Source: a bacterium UBA2219
GTDB lineage: Bacteria > Desulfobacterota > Deferrimicrobia > Deferrimicrobiales > Deferrimicrobiaceae
Length of the DNA: 45,875 nucleotides
Reading direction: 5' to 3'
NCBI GenBank assembly: GCA_002327765.1
Contig: DCUH01000049.1
Coordinates: 1 to 45,875 of the forward strand
This document shows, piece by piece, positions 15,720 to 24,377 of this stretch (the stretch's first letter is position 1; each line of letters starts with the position of its first letter). The position numbers were made by a program, and so were the translations under genes. The notes under the pieces are model-generated. The model had not been told where the DNA came from and did no database searches. It was given only the letters and a program-made list of their open reading frames with translations.

Positions 15720-17210
15720 AAGCAGCTTCAGGATCGTTTCCTTTTCGCTCCGGTTGAATTCGAAGATCCACAAGAAGAGCAGGAACCCCGCCATGGAAAG
15801 GATCCCGACGCCCGTCAGGCTCAGGTAATCCGGTTTCGCGAGCCTGGCCGTGACGGCTGCCGGGAGGAGCAACGCAAGAGCGACCATGAAAACGGTACGG
15901 GAAATGGTCTTCACGTAGTCCCGGTACGGGATCTTCGTCACCCGGCATGCGTAAACCGGCTGGATCAATATTTTCATGACGGCCATGGGGACGAACGTAC
16001 CGATCGCGACGCCGAGGATCCCGTATCTGCCGACCAGCAGGAGACTGAGCAGCACGTTGCAAACCGCCTCCAGGGTATTGAACACGGAATAGAATTTGTG
16101 CTTCGCGATGCCGTACAGAAGGGTCACCGTCGGCGCCTGCCCCAGATCGGTGATGCATCCCAGGACAAGGACCACCAGGCACGGATACGCGTCAAGGTAT
16201 TGCGGCCCCATCCACCGTTCGATGAACGGCCGCCCCCAGGCGATCAGGCCGAACCCGACGAAACCGGTCAGGATCACGGACAGCCTCGTGGAAAAAAACC
16301 AGGTCTCCCGGATCTTCTCGTCGTTCCTCTCCCCGTCGAGCCGGCTGAAGAACGGCAGGAGGACGCCCATGGTGGTGAGGATCAGCTGGATGAAATGCTG
16401 CACGAGAGTGCTCGCCACACGGTAGTGGGTCACGGCGGAAAGGCCGACGAACGCGGAAATCACGAAAACGTCGATATTGAACCTCATCTCGTCGGCGATC
16501 CGGATGACGAAGGCGTGGGAGCCGTAGGAAAACAGCGATCTGGCCGTTCCCGGGCTGCAGTCGGAAATCCGGATCTCGAAACCGGGCAGGCTCTTCCTTG
16601 CGAAATGCACATACAGGACATACTCCAGAAGACAGGACGCGAACGTGACCAGGGCGAGCGCAAGGATCTTGTATCCCATCACGAGGACGATGACGGTCGA
16701 TGCGGCCCGGGTTATCAGGGAGACGAAGCGGATCAGCGCCAGCATTTCGAACCGGAGCTGCGCCGTGAGGATCCCCTTGTGGACCTTGACGGGGAAGCCG
16801 ACGGCGATGTTCACGCCCAGGACGAGGATGACCTTGCGGAACAGCGAGGCGTCCGCGGGATTCCCGAAAAACACGGGGGCGATGAGGATCAGCACGAGCG
16901 TGATGATCAGAACCAGCAGCGCGATGCAGGAAAAGATGAAGAACGAATTGCCGATGATGCGGTTGCATTCCTCTTTATCGCCCGCGCCGATCGCTCCCGC
17001 GATATACCGCGCCACCGCCGAGGACAGGCCGAAATCCAGCAGCCCGTAATACCCGATGAAAGCGGAAGCCAGCGTCCAGAACCCGTACATCCGGTCGCCC
17101 AGGGAGGAAACCACGAAAGGCATGAGGAACAGGGCGATGACGATGGTGGCGAAGTGGTTCGCCACCCCCAGCGCGGAGCCGTACGCCAGTTTTTTCGCGT
17201 AGGAGGACAT
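15678..17210 (-). CDS. Wzx-type oligosaccharide flippase (MATE/MOP superfamily)
   Basis: A 510-residue integral membrane protein with about 12-14 hydrophobic segments. The first helix (YGSALGVANHFATIVIALFLMPFVV) and the following LGDRMYGFWTLASAFIGYYGLLDFGLSSAVARYIA are typical of the polysaccharide-synthase/MOP exporters that flip undecaprenyl-PP-linked repeat units to the periplasm (established). It is the only flippase in the window, so it should serve the Wzy/Wzz machinery encoded at 30881-38007. It is separated from that operon by the beta-helix and lyase genes. The region before its ATG has no strong ribosome-binding site. A hairpin lies between it and the upstream gene. Confidence 0.9.
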   Translation of the reverse strand: MSSYAKKLAYGSALGVANHFATIVIALFLMPFVVSSLGDRMYGFWTLASAFIGYYGLLDFGLSSAVARYIAGAIGAGDKEECNRIIGNSFFIFSCIALLVLIITLVLILIAPVFFGNPADASLFRKVILVLGVNIAVGFPVKVHKGILTAQLRFEMLALIRFVSLITRAASTVIVLVMGYKILALALVTFASCLLEYVLYVHFARKSLPGFEIRISDCSPGTARSLFSYGSHAFVIRIADEMRFNIDVFVISAFVGLSAVTHYRVASTLVQHFIQLILTTMGVLLPFFSRLDGERNDEKIRETWFFSTRLSVILTGFVGFGLIAWGRPFIERWMGPQYLDAYPCLVVLVLGCITDLGQAPTVTLLYGIAKHKFYSVFNTLEAVCNVLLSLLLVGRYGILGVAIGTFVPMAVMKILIQPVYACRVTKIPYRDYVKTISRTVFMVALALLLPAAVTARLAKPDYLSLTGVGILSMAGFLLFLWIFEFNRSEKETILKLLSRRSLPDAAVGGR

Positions 17211-17255
17211 GGGATTCGTAATGATGTTGAAACGGGGGGCTGCGAAACGCCGTCA

Positions 17256-17281
17256 GGGAAGCGCCGGGGCAGGCGCTCCCC
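17256..17281 (-). terminator. GC-rich hairpin directly after the beta-helix stop codon
   Basis: GGGAAGCGCC (17256-17265) pairs with GGCGCTCCCC (17272-17281) with one mismatch and a 6-nt loop. On the minus strand it follows the beta-helix stop codon immediately and precedes the flippase start by 46 nt. No T-run follows, so it may be an attenuator or mRNA-stabilising stem rather than a complete intrinsic terminator. Confidence 0.4.
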
Positions 17282-18853
17282 TTACTGGATCCGGAGGTTC
17301 GACGGCGGATTCGGGATGCGCGGGTCCGGCACCCCCCCGGACGGGTATTCGTATGCGCCGATGTCCCAGCGGGTTCCCTGCGGGCGCGAGGTTCCCGCGT
17401 AATCCTTCTTGATGGATAACCCGTACCTCGCCTGGAACGCCGCGAACGCGGCCTCTTCCGCCGGGTTGGCGGCGTTCACCGCGGGGGAGCCCGCCTGCAG
17501 CGCGAAATTCCCGGCGGCGGCGTTGACGAACTGCGGGGCGGCGACGACCTTGTTGGCCTCGCTTCCCGGAACGTACCCCGACGCGGAGTACAGGTTGTAG
17601 TCATGGGAGAACGATACGTCCACGTCGAGGGCGGCGCACCCGGCGGCGCGCTGCGACGAGAAGATGTTGTTCTTGACCGTGATGCCGGTGCCGGTGGGGA
17701 CCGCCACGAACATGTCGACGTCGTGGACGGTGTTGAACAGCATCGTCGCGCCGCCGCTGTTGCGGAAGGAGAGCGCGCCCATGTCGTAGTTGTTGCAGCT
17801 GTCGCTCTGAACCGAATAGATCCGGTTCCCGATCATGTACCAAGGACCGCCGGTTCCGGCGCTCGCTCCCGACACCTTGATGCCCGCCTTCGTGTTGTAG
17901 ATCGTGTTGTACAGGAACCAGACGTGCTTCGGATCGTACTGCCCCCCCATCCCCTGCCCGTCCCCGCCGGGGGAGAAGGTGATGTCGCTGCAGACGTTCT
18001 CCGACATGATGACGTCCGTGGCGTTCTTCGTCCAGAAGCAGGACTGCAGGTTGTGGTGCGCCTGGTTCCTGCCGATGTACACCTTGTTGATCGCCGAGGC
18101 CGCGTTGGTCTGGTCTCCCACCTGGATCCCGTCGCCCTGGATGTGGTGGAAAACGGAATCCACGAACCACAATCCGTTGGCGCTTTCGATCTTCACACCG
18201 TGGCGGTCGACGTCGGACCCGGTATACTGCCAGTTTCCGGACTGGGAAATGGTGCACCGGTGCATCACGTTGTTCGTCCCGCCGGCGTAGACGACGCAGC
18301 CGTTGTTGGACGAGTAGCTATTCGCGAAGGTGAGGTTGCGGATCATGTTGTTGCTGCCCCCCAAGGCCAGGTTCTCGTCCCGCGACCCGCTGGTGAAGGC
18401 GATGCCGTCGAGGATCTTGTACGAGCCCTCGACCGCCCAGCTCCCGGTGGCCGTGGGCGGGGAGGTCGTGCTGTATCCCATCACCCATGTGGGGCTTCCC
18501 GAGGTGCCGGAAAACGAGAGCACCCTTTCCCCCGTTATCGTCCCGTTCAGCACGATCTTCGACCCCGCGGCGGGGGACGAAGGGATGGAGCAGCGGGGCG
18601 CGCCCGGGTGGCCGTAGGTGCGGCCCGTATCGGAACAGCCGGAGGATGAAACGAAATACCAGCCCGCGGTTTCCGCGGTCCAGGGACTCGGGAACGCCGG
18701 CCGCGCGACATCCAGGTCGGCGGGCCACGGCGGCGCCGGGATCCCGACGGGAGGGGCCCATGCCGCGAATGCCGTGGAACCCGCGAGAAGCCCGAGCAGC
18801 GCAAGGGCCGCCAGGCCGGAACGACTCTTCCGTCTCGAATATCTTAACGTCAT
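17282..18853 (-). CDS. Secreted right-handed parallel beta-helix protein (choice-of-anchor Q-like end)
   Basis: A 523-residue protein with a signal peptide (basic MTLRYSRRKSR, then ALALLGLLAGSTAFAA). From about residue 90 to 420 it has beta-helix coils rich in N, G and hydrophobics: NNMIRNLTFANSYS, NNVMHRCTISQSG, DGIQVGDQTN, WFLYNTIYNTKAGI, ITVKNNIFSS. The end has the pattern LQAGSPAVNAANP and WDIGAYEYP seen in choice-of-anchor Q and polysaccharide-lyase-like proteins, then PNPPSNLRIQ, where an FN3 domain commonly begins but the protein stops. Such proteins bind or cleave acidic polysaccharides (family knowledge); catalytic residues are not evident. It has its own sigma-54-like promoter at 18915-18929. 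Confidence 0.82.
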   Translation of the reverse strand: MTLRYSRRKSRSGLAALALLGLLAGSTAFAAWAPPVGIPAPPWPADLDVARPAFPSPWTAETAGWYFVSSSGCSDTGRTYGHPGAPRCSIPSSPAAGSKIVLNGTITGERVLSFSGTSGSPTWVMGYSTTSPPTATGSWAVEGSYKILDGIAFTSGSRDENLALGGSNNMIRNLTFANSYSSNNGCVVYAGGTNNVMHRCTISQSGNWQYTGSDVDRHGVKIESANGLWFVDSVFHHIQGDGIQVGDQTNAASAINKVYIGRNQAHHNLQSCFWTKNATDVIMSENVCSDITFSPGGDGQGMGGQYDPKHVWFLYNTIYNTKAGIKVSGASAGTGGPWYMIGNRIYSVQSDSCNNYDMGALSFRNSGGATMLFNTVHDVDMFVAVPTGTGITVKNNIFSSQRAAGCAALDVDVSFSHDYNLYSASGYVPGSEANKVVAAPQFVNAAAGNFALQAGSPAVNAANPAEEAAFAAFQARYGLSIKKDYAGTSRPQGTRWDIGAYEYPSGGVPDPRIPNPPSNLRIQ

Positions 18854-18914
18854 GATGCCCCCCCGATCCTGCTGGTAACGCGCGTCGCACGGAATATTCT
18901 CCGCATCGTATTTT

Positions 18915-18929
18915 GCAAAAGGAATGCCA
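18915..18929 (-). promoter_or_regulatory. Sigma-54-like -24/-12 promoter for the beta-helix gene
   Basis: On the minus strand TGGCATTCCTTTTGC followed by A: TGGCA (-26 to -22), GG and GC separated by exactly 10 nt, TTTTGCA at -12. I count 10 of 12 informative positions of TGGCACG-N4-TTGCW, the best match in the window. The predicted start near 18903 gives a leader of about 50 nt. Confidence 0.65.
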
Positions 18930-18982
18930 CCATTATCGCCTTAAATTTCAGCTTGTTGGATCGTATTTCAAAGGAAAGGATT

Positions 18983-21034
18983 TCATTCCCGTCCTGCCGC
19001 AGACAGATCTGAAATATCCCGTCGGGCGACCCGCAGGCGAAACCGGAAGCGCGCGTTCCCCAAAGTCCTGCCTCGGGCGACGATGGTCGTCGAGGGCTCC
19101 TTCCGATGATACCCCCGGCTCACCCACCCCAGGGTAGGGTCCTCGCTGCCGGAGACCAGCTCGATCGCCAGCGCGGGATCCGTCTCCAGGTGGACGACCG
19201 AGGGCCCCGCGTCGATCCGGACCTTCGAAACCCCGTCGATGCGCACGGTGCAGTCTTCCGCCGCATGGAAGAAGATGCGCACGTCGTGCGCGCCGCCGCT
19301 TTCGATCTCGTCGGTCACGTCGATGACGCCCGATTCCGCCCGCAGGTCGATCGTCCGTGAATGGCGCACGGGCGCGGCCAGGCGGGCGTACCCGTCGTGC
19401 CCGCCGGCGACGGTCCCGCCTTCCCCTTCCGCGGCGAACCGGGTGCACTTCGAATGCGCCCGCCTCCCCCAGAGGAAGGGGCCCAGCATCTCCGACTGGT
19501 CCAGACCGTCGACCTCCAGCGTGTTGTGCGCGGCGGTGGTCCGGAAATATGTGCGCCATTCCGGGTGCGCGAAATAATCGAACGTCCCGGGATCGACGAG
19601 GACGTCGCGCCCCCCGACGCGCAAGGTGAAGCTCAACGCGTCCGCATGGCCGTGGGCGGCAATGGGGCCGTACCCCAGCTCGGCGCAGTCGAACAGGAGG
19701 CTGATCCGGTCCTCCCCCCCGGAGCTTCCGGATTGCAGCAGGTAGAATCCCGATTCCGGAAAAGCCTTCGACAGGATCCTGGCCTCGCCCCGGGGGGAAG
19801 AGGCCGCGTCCGGCCGCTCCGGCGTTCCGGGCCCCAGGAGCCACCATGCCGCCTCCCCCGTTCCGGCGGTTCCCGGGGGGAAAATTGGGCGCCCGAAGAG
19901 CTGCGCCCCGACGACCAGCAGTTCGTGGATATCGTTCCCGCCCCCGGCGAGGTCGAGGACGCACCCGTCGTCGCAATCCCCGAACATGGGCGGCGCGCCT
20001 CCCTCCGCGAGCGCCCCCGCGAACTCGAGCATCTTCCCGATCCTCTCCCAATACGCGGGGGGGAAATCCATCCCGATCTTCTTCCCGACGATCCCGGCGA
20101 CGAGGAAGAACTGCAGGACGAACAGGTGATACCCGAACGCCTGCTCCCGGGTGCAGCCGTCCGGATAGGTCTGGAGGAGGATCTCCCTCGACAGGATCTC
20201 CCGGCTGCCTTCAAGCCACCCGCGCGCCCCCGGCAGCTCCGGAAAATAGGCGGACCCGACGAAAACCCCCGCCGCCTCCCCGATCAGGTGATTGTTCGCC
20301 GAGGAGCCGCGGGAATATTTCCCGGAGATCTCCCGGAGATGACACCAAACCGTCTCCCGGACCCGGTCGTCGAATCCCTGCGGCCGACCTTCCCGGTCCC
20401 GGACGAGATCGAGCGCCCAGACCCAGTTGATGACCCGGATCGCCAGCTCCAGGGGGCTGCGCCAGTTCATTCCGTATCCGAACGGGTTGTCGTCGATCCA
20501 GGAACCGATCTGCCGGAGGGCCGCGTCCGCGTATCGCGGGTCGCCGAACGCCCGGTACGCCCTTCCCAGGACGACGAGGTGATGGTGCCGGTTCGGCTCC
20601 CAGACCAGCTTCGCGTCGCCGGTCACCCGGTAATCCCGATAGTCGATCCCTTGGGATAGTCCTCGGGGCGCGGGCTTGCCGGACTCGTGGTCCCTGTTCC
20701 AGTCGATCGGATCCCCGAGAAAGACCCTTTCGAGGTTGAAGAAGGTCAGCCGGTTTTCCAGGAGCTCGTCGGCCCGTTGCTTCAGCCGCGCAGACCATAC
20801 AAGGATCCCCGGGTCGCCCGATCCCGCGTTCCAGGCCCCAGGGACGACGTCGGTCGTCCGGAAGCCGCCGGAGGATCCCCTTCCGGGGAGCATTTTCCCG
20901 GGCAGCCGGGGCACGAATCCCAGCGGTATCCGGACGCGGTCGACGGCATCCCGGACCTTCGACCGGCCCCTCCATGCGATTTCGGCGGCCGACATCGTCC
21001 GGAGACGGTGGAAATACCAGTTCAGCGGCTGCAT
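18983..21034 (-). CDS. Heparinase II/III family protein (polysaccharide lyase type)
   Basis: A 683-residue protein with the two-part architecture of heparinase II/III and alginate-lyase-like enzymes. The N-terminal half is an alpha-helical toroid with NWRSPLELAIRVINWVWALDL and the conserved NNHLIGEAAGVFVG. The C-terminal half is a beta-sandwich with AAHGHADALSFTLRVGG, VDPGTFDYF and TTAAHNTLEVDGLDQSE, holding the conserved histidines. No signal peptide is visible; members in exopolysaccharide loci often lack one. The role is cleavage or trimming of the polysaccharide being made, or its turnover (inference). It is the last gene of the 14-gene operon, 9 nt after the GT4. Confidence 0.88.
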   Translation of the reverse strand: MQPLNWYFHRLRTMSAAEIAWRGRSKVRDAVDRVRIPLGFVPRLPGKMLPGRGSSGGFRTTDVVPGAWNAGSGDPGILVWSARLKQRADELLENRLTFFNLERVFLGDPIDWNRDHESGKPAPRGLSQGIDYRDYRVTGDAKLVWEPNRHHHLVVLGRAYRAFGDPRYADAALRQIGSWIDDNPFGYGMNWRSPLELAIRVINWVWALDLVRDREGRPQGFDDRVRETVWCHLREISGKYSRGSSANNHLIGEAAGVFVGSAYFPELPGARGWLEGSREILSREILLQTYPDGCTREQAFGYHLFVLQFFLVAGIVGKKIGMDFPPAYWERIGKMLEFAGALAEGGAPPMFGDCDDGCVLDLAGGGNDIHELLVVGAQLFGRPIFPPGTAGTGEAAWWLLGPGTPERPDAASSPRGEARILSKAFPESGFYLLQSGSSGGEDRISLLFDCAELGYGPIAAHGHADALSFTLRVGGRDVLVDPGTFDYFAHPEWRTYFRTTAAHNTLEVDGLDQSEMLGPFLWGRRAHSKCTRFAAEGEGGTVAGGHDGYARLAAPVRHSRTIDLRAESGVIDVTDEIESGGAHDVRIFFHAAEDCTVRIDGVSKVRIDAGPSVVHLETDPALAIELVSGSEDPTLGWVSRGYHRKEPSTTIVARGRTLGNARFRFRLRVARRDISDLSAAGRE

Positions 21035-21043
21035 GTCGTCATC

Positions 21044-22174
21044 TCAGCCGGACCGCGCGGCTTCGAGGTACACCTCCCTCGTCCGCCGCGCCACGATCTG
21101 CGGGTGGAACCTGTCCGCCGCGATTTCCCTCGACCGTTTCCCCATCTCTTCCCTCAGGCCGTCGTCCCGCAGGAGGCATTCCAGGCGCCGCGCGATGTCC
21201 GCGGGGTCGTTCGGGTCGACGAGGAAGCCGCTCTCCCCGTGCCGAACCATGTACGGCATCCCGCAGCGGTTCGACGTCACGACGGGAACGCCCGACGCCA
21301 TGGCCTCCTCGATCCCCATCGGGGAGTTTTCCTCAAGCGATGCCAATGCGAATACCGCGGCCTGCGACAGCTCTTCCCGGATCCGCCCCGTCCCGATCCC
21401 GCCGAGGAGAAGCACCTGCTTCTCCAGCCCCAGCGCGCGGATCCTCTCCCGGACCCTTTCCCCGTACCTTTCCTCCCGGACCGCCCCCGCGAGCCTGAGC
21501 TCCCCAGGTATCCCCCGCTCCAGCGTTCTCGCAAACCCCTCGACGAGGTTCAGGGTGTTCTTTCTCGGCGATATCACGGCGGCGCTGAAGACGACCCCTT
21601 TCCTTTCCCGCCGGGGCAGGCGGAAGAATTCCCCGGAAACCGGGTTGTCGATGTCGTGGATGACGCCCGTCGCGATGCCCCGAAGGCGCTCCCGGACGTA
21701 GGGACTGATGGAGATGATGTGCGGCTGTTTGGCCCACCCCCCGGTTTCGAAATGCTTCCAGATCCCCGATCGAAGCCGGGGGAAGCGCTCCCCGGAAACC
21801 AGGGTGTCGGCGTGGATGAACCCGTGGACCGTGAAAACCCGGGGGACCCCGAGGCCGGAGACCATCAGGCCGTAGATGTCGTGCGCGTGCACCACGTCGG
21901 GGGCAAGCTCCCGCAGGAACTCCTCCATCCGCCGCCGCCAGGGGCCGACCGCGTTGAGGAGCTGGAACCCCGTTTTGCCCGCGAGCCGGTGGACGCGGAT
22001 GCGGCCCAGCCGGTCCTCCCTGTCGGTATCCGTCCCCGGATCGACGGTGGCGACGTGGACCTCGAGGTCTTCGAACTCCGAAAGAGACCGGCAGAGGATG
22101 ACGCTGACGGCTTCCACCCCGCCCGAGGGCGCTTCCGGGTCCGCAGGGAAACTGGTCGCGACGGCGATCTTCAG
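21044..22174 (-). CDS. Glycosyltransferase family 4 (CTG start)
   Basis: A 376-residue GT-B transferase. It starts (M/L)KIAVATSFPADPEAPSGG with GGVEAVSVILCRSL for the glycine-rich acceptor loop, has HAHDIYGL and FTVHGFIHAD in the N-lobe, and SAAVISPRKN and ENSPMGIEEAMASGVPVV (the E-x7-E nucleotide-sugar motif) in the C-lobe. No ATG, GTG or TTG exists in frame near this N-terminus. The only candidate is CTG at 22174, which overlaps the deacetylase stop as CTGA and has AAAGGAG exactly 7 nt upstream (22188-22182). That makes a rare CTG start likely, though initiation has not been shown. Confidence 0.87.
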   Translation of the reverse strand: MKIAVATSFPADPEAPSGGVEAVSVILCRSLSEFEDLEVHVATVDPGTDTDREDRLGRIRVHRLAGKTGFQLLNAVGPWRRRMEEFLRELAPDVVHAHDIYGLMVSGLGVPRVFTVHGFIHADTLVSGERFPRLRSGIWKHFETGGWAKQPHIISISPYVRERLRGIATGVIHDIDNPVSGEFFRLPRRERKGVVFSAAVISPRKNTLNLVEGFARTLERGIPGELRLAGAVREERYGERVRERIRALGLEKQVLLLGGIGTGRIREELSQAAVFALASLEENSPMGIEEAMASGVPVVTSNRCGMPYMVRHGESGFLVDPNDPADIARRLECLLRDDGLREEMGKRSREIAADRFHPQIVARRTREVYLEAARSG

Positions 22175-23247
22175 GCGGCCGCTCCTTTCGAGGGTTTTCG
22201 CGGGAAGCGGCGCGACAAAGCGTCCGACAGCCCGCTGACGCGGGCGAGCAGCTCCGTCTCGTCCGTCGTCCACGGGAGGGCGATCCGGCGCAGCGTCATG
22301 AGGTCGCATCCGACCCGGTTGATCCCTTCCTCCGTCGTCACCCCGGCCTCGTACCCGGCTTCCCGGGCGACCTTGACCGCCCGTTCGGAGCAGTCCCCGT
22401 CGGGGTAGGCGATGTACCTGCAGGGAACGCCCGTCTTCTCCTCGATCGCCTCCTTCGACCCGATCAACTGCCGCCGCAGATCGTCCCCCCGCCTCAGGTG
22501 GCCGACGCGGTGATGGTCCAGCGTGTGGCTTCCGAAACGGACGTCGTCGCCCTGGCAGCCGACGATCTCCCCCCAGTCCAGCAGCGCCGACCATGGGTCG
22601 TCCTCGAAGATGTCCGACAACCTTCGGCCGCTTCGACGTTCGAAATGCGTTATGACCTCCTCCACTTTCCGGCAGAACTCCTTCTCGTGCACATATTCCC
22701 GCTTGATCAACCCGCGGAAGTCCGCATACGAGGCGGCGAGCCCGTCCCTCCCGTCGCCGGAGAAACGGAACGGGACGCCGCCGATTTCAAACGACCCGTC
22801 CCCGGGTCCGGATGCCTGCAGGGCGTAATCGAGCCGGTCGAACCAGAATGGGGTCCGGGTTTCCACGTTGGTAACGGTCAGGAAGATGGTGGCCGGCACG
22901 CCGTGCTTCCTGAAGACGGGCAGGGCGTCCACGATGTTGCTCCGGTACCCGTCGTCCAGCGTGACCGCGATTCCATGCTCCACCGGGGGAATCTTCCCCT
23001 TCAATATGGCGACCGCCGCATCGAAAGAGACGAACCTGTAGTGCCGGCCGATCACCTCGAGGCACCGGTCGATGTATTCCGGGGAGAATTGCGGCCGAAG
23101 CGGCGTCCAGAGGGACGGGCGTTTCGGGTCGGCCGTCCCGTGGAGCATCAGGATGACGATGTCGTCCCGATGCAGCTGCCGCCACGCGGCGAAGACCCCC
23201 GCCGACCGGAGCAGCTTCAGCAGGAGCGCGCGGGCCTCCTTTTTCAA
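22171..23247 (-). CDS. NodB-type polysaccharide deacetylase (TTG start)
   Basis: A 358-residue carbohydrate esterase family 4-like protein. The catalytic motifs are IAVTLDDGYRSN (motif 1, Asp-Asp), FGSHTLDHHRVGHL (motif 2, His-x3-His zinc ligands) and CRYIAYPDGDCS (motif 3). It opens LKKEARALLLKLLRSAG and has ILMLHGTADP before the domain. Such enzymes in exopolysaccharide loci remove N-acetyl groups from the growing or finished chain (established for family). The TTG start at 23247 overlaps the GNAT stop as TTGA, behind an AAGGGGAG tract. A long insert between motifs 1 and 2, and no signal peptide, suggest a cytoplasmic or membrane-face enzyme. Confidence 0.88.
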   Translation of the reverse strand: MKKEARALLLKLLRSAGVFAAWRQLHRDDIVILMLHGTADPKRPSLWTPLRPQFSPEYIDRCLEVIGRHYRFVSFDAAVAILKGKIPPVEHGIAVTLDDGYRSNIVDALPVFRKHGVPATIFLTVTNVETRTPFWFDRLDYALQASGPGDGSFEIGGVPFRFSGDGRDGLAASYADFRGLIKREYVHEKEFCRKVEEVITHFERRSGRRLSDIFEDDPWSALLDWGEIVGCQGDDVRFGSHTLDHHRVGHLRRGDDLRRQLIGSKEAIEEKTGVPCRYIAYPDGDCSERAVKVAREAGYEAGVTTEEGINRVGCDLMTLRRIALPWTTDETELLARVSGLSDALSRRFPRKPSKGAAA

Positions 23248-24377
23248 TTCTCCCCTTCCGCTCCGCGGAGACGTTCCGCGTCGGCATGCCGCAGGTACCG
23301 GCCCGTCGGCCAGATCCCGTTCGCGAACAGGAAGCGGCTTTTCATTTTCCCGTTGCCCACCATCAGGTGGCTGCCCATCCGTTCCCGGATATGCCACCGC
23401 TGCTTGTGTTCCGACAGCTCCCCCAGGAAATCGTAGGAACGGATCCCGCCGCCGATCAGGTCGTCCATGACCTTGAGCCGGAGGAGATTGCCCATCCCGC
23501 GGCCGCTTTCCTGGTCCAGCCCCTCCTGCATCTGGAGAAACGACCCGTTGTACAGGTACCCGTACTGCACCGCCTTCAGGTCGCCGGACATCTCGACCCC
23601 GTACAGCCCCAGCCAGCCGCGCCGATGCGCCTCCGGCGCGAATTCCCGGTAGAACCTCGCCTCGTTCGGTTTCCTGCGGAACGTCCCCGGCTGCCCCTCC
23701 ATCCCCCACCGCAGGGCGTGAAGACGGAACAGGGCTTCGATGTATCGCGGGATCTCCCCTTCCTCCCGGCAGCGGACGAACCTGGTCGTCGGCTGGCCGA
23801 AGGTGCGCTTGAGGTCCCTCCGGACGTTGTACCGGTGGCTCGCGCCGAACGAGGAAACCAGTTCGTCGATCGAGGAGGGAAGGGAGACGATTCCGAACAG
23901 GACCTCCCGCTCCGAGAGGCGGAAACCCGCCTCCGCGCAGGCGTTCCGGATCCGGTCCCTTCCGCCCGTCCAGCGGGGCACGTAGGGCATCCAGAGGAAA
24001 TCCCATTCGCCCGATGCCCCCGAAAGCGCCTCGGCGACGGCACGGGCCGCCTCCGTTTCGTTTTCCTTCCCGAGGATCCAGTCGAGGCACTCCGCCCCGG
24101 TCGGGAAATCCCCCATGATCCGCAGCGCCCTGTACGGGACGGCGCGCAGGAGCCGGTAGCCCGTCCTGTAGAACGGCGCGACCCCGGCGAGAGCTCCGTC
24201 CCCGTCCCGGACGACGACGGCGAACGGCCTCACGGCCTCGCCGAGGACCTTCCTCCAGGAGCGGATCCACTCCCACCGGAGGAAGAGGACGTCGGCCCGC
24301 GAGCGGGACAGGAGCGGGTTCCATTCCGGTTCGAGCGCATCGAAACGCCCCCATTCCGTGATTATCTCCGCCCTCAT
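23244..24377 (-). CDS. CelD/BcsL-type GNAT-fold acyltransferase (fourth copy)
   Basis: A 377-residue paralog of the three tandem genes at 11046-14487. It has FLRWEWIRSWRKVLGE near residue 40, PFAVVVRDGDGALAGVAPFY, the FGASHRYNVRRDLKRTF basic helix, FRLHALRWGMEGQPGTF and WLGLYGVEMSGDLKAVQYGY, then LRLKVMDDLIGGGIRSYDFL. The ATG overlaps the amidotransferase stop as ATGA. Here, unlike the tandem copies, it sits between an amidotransferase and a deacetylase, so its product may act on an amino sugar freed by deacetylation (inference). PEP-CTERM/exosortase loci often carry one FemAB-like protein of this type. Confidence 0.86.
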   Translation of the reverse strand: MRAEIITEWGRFDALEPEWNPLLSRSRADVLFLRWEWIRSWRKVLGEAVRPFAVVVRDGDGALAGVAPFYRTGYRLLRAVPYRALRIMGDFPTGAECLDWILGKENETEAARAVAEALSGASGEWDFLWMPYVPRWTGGRDRIRNACAEAGFRLSEREVLFGIVSLPSSIDELVSSFGASHRYNVRRDLKRTFGQPTTRFVRCREEGEIPRYIEALFRLHALRWGMEGQPGTFRRKPNEARFYREFAPEAHRRGWLGLYGVEMSGDLKAVQYGYLYNGSFLQMQEGLDQESGRGMGNLLRLKVMDDLIGGGIRSYDFLGELSEHKQRWHIRERMGSHLMVGNGKMKSRFLFANGIWPTGRYLRHADAERLRGAEGEN

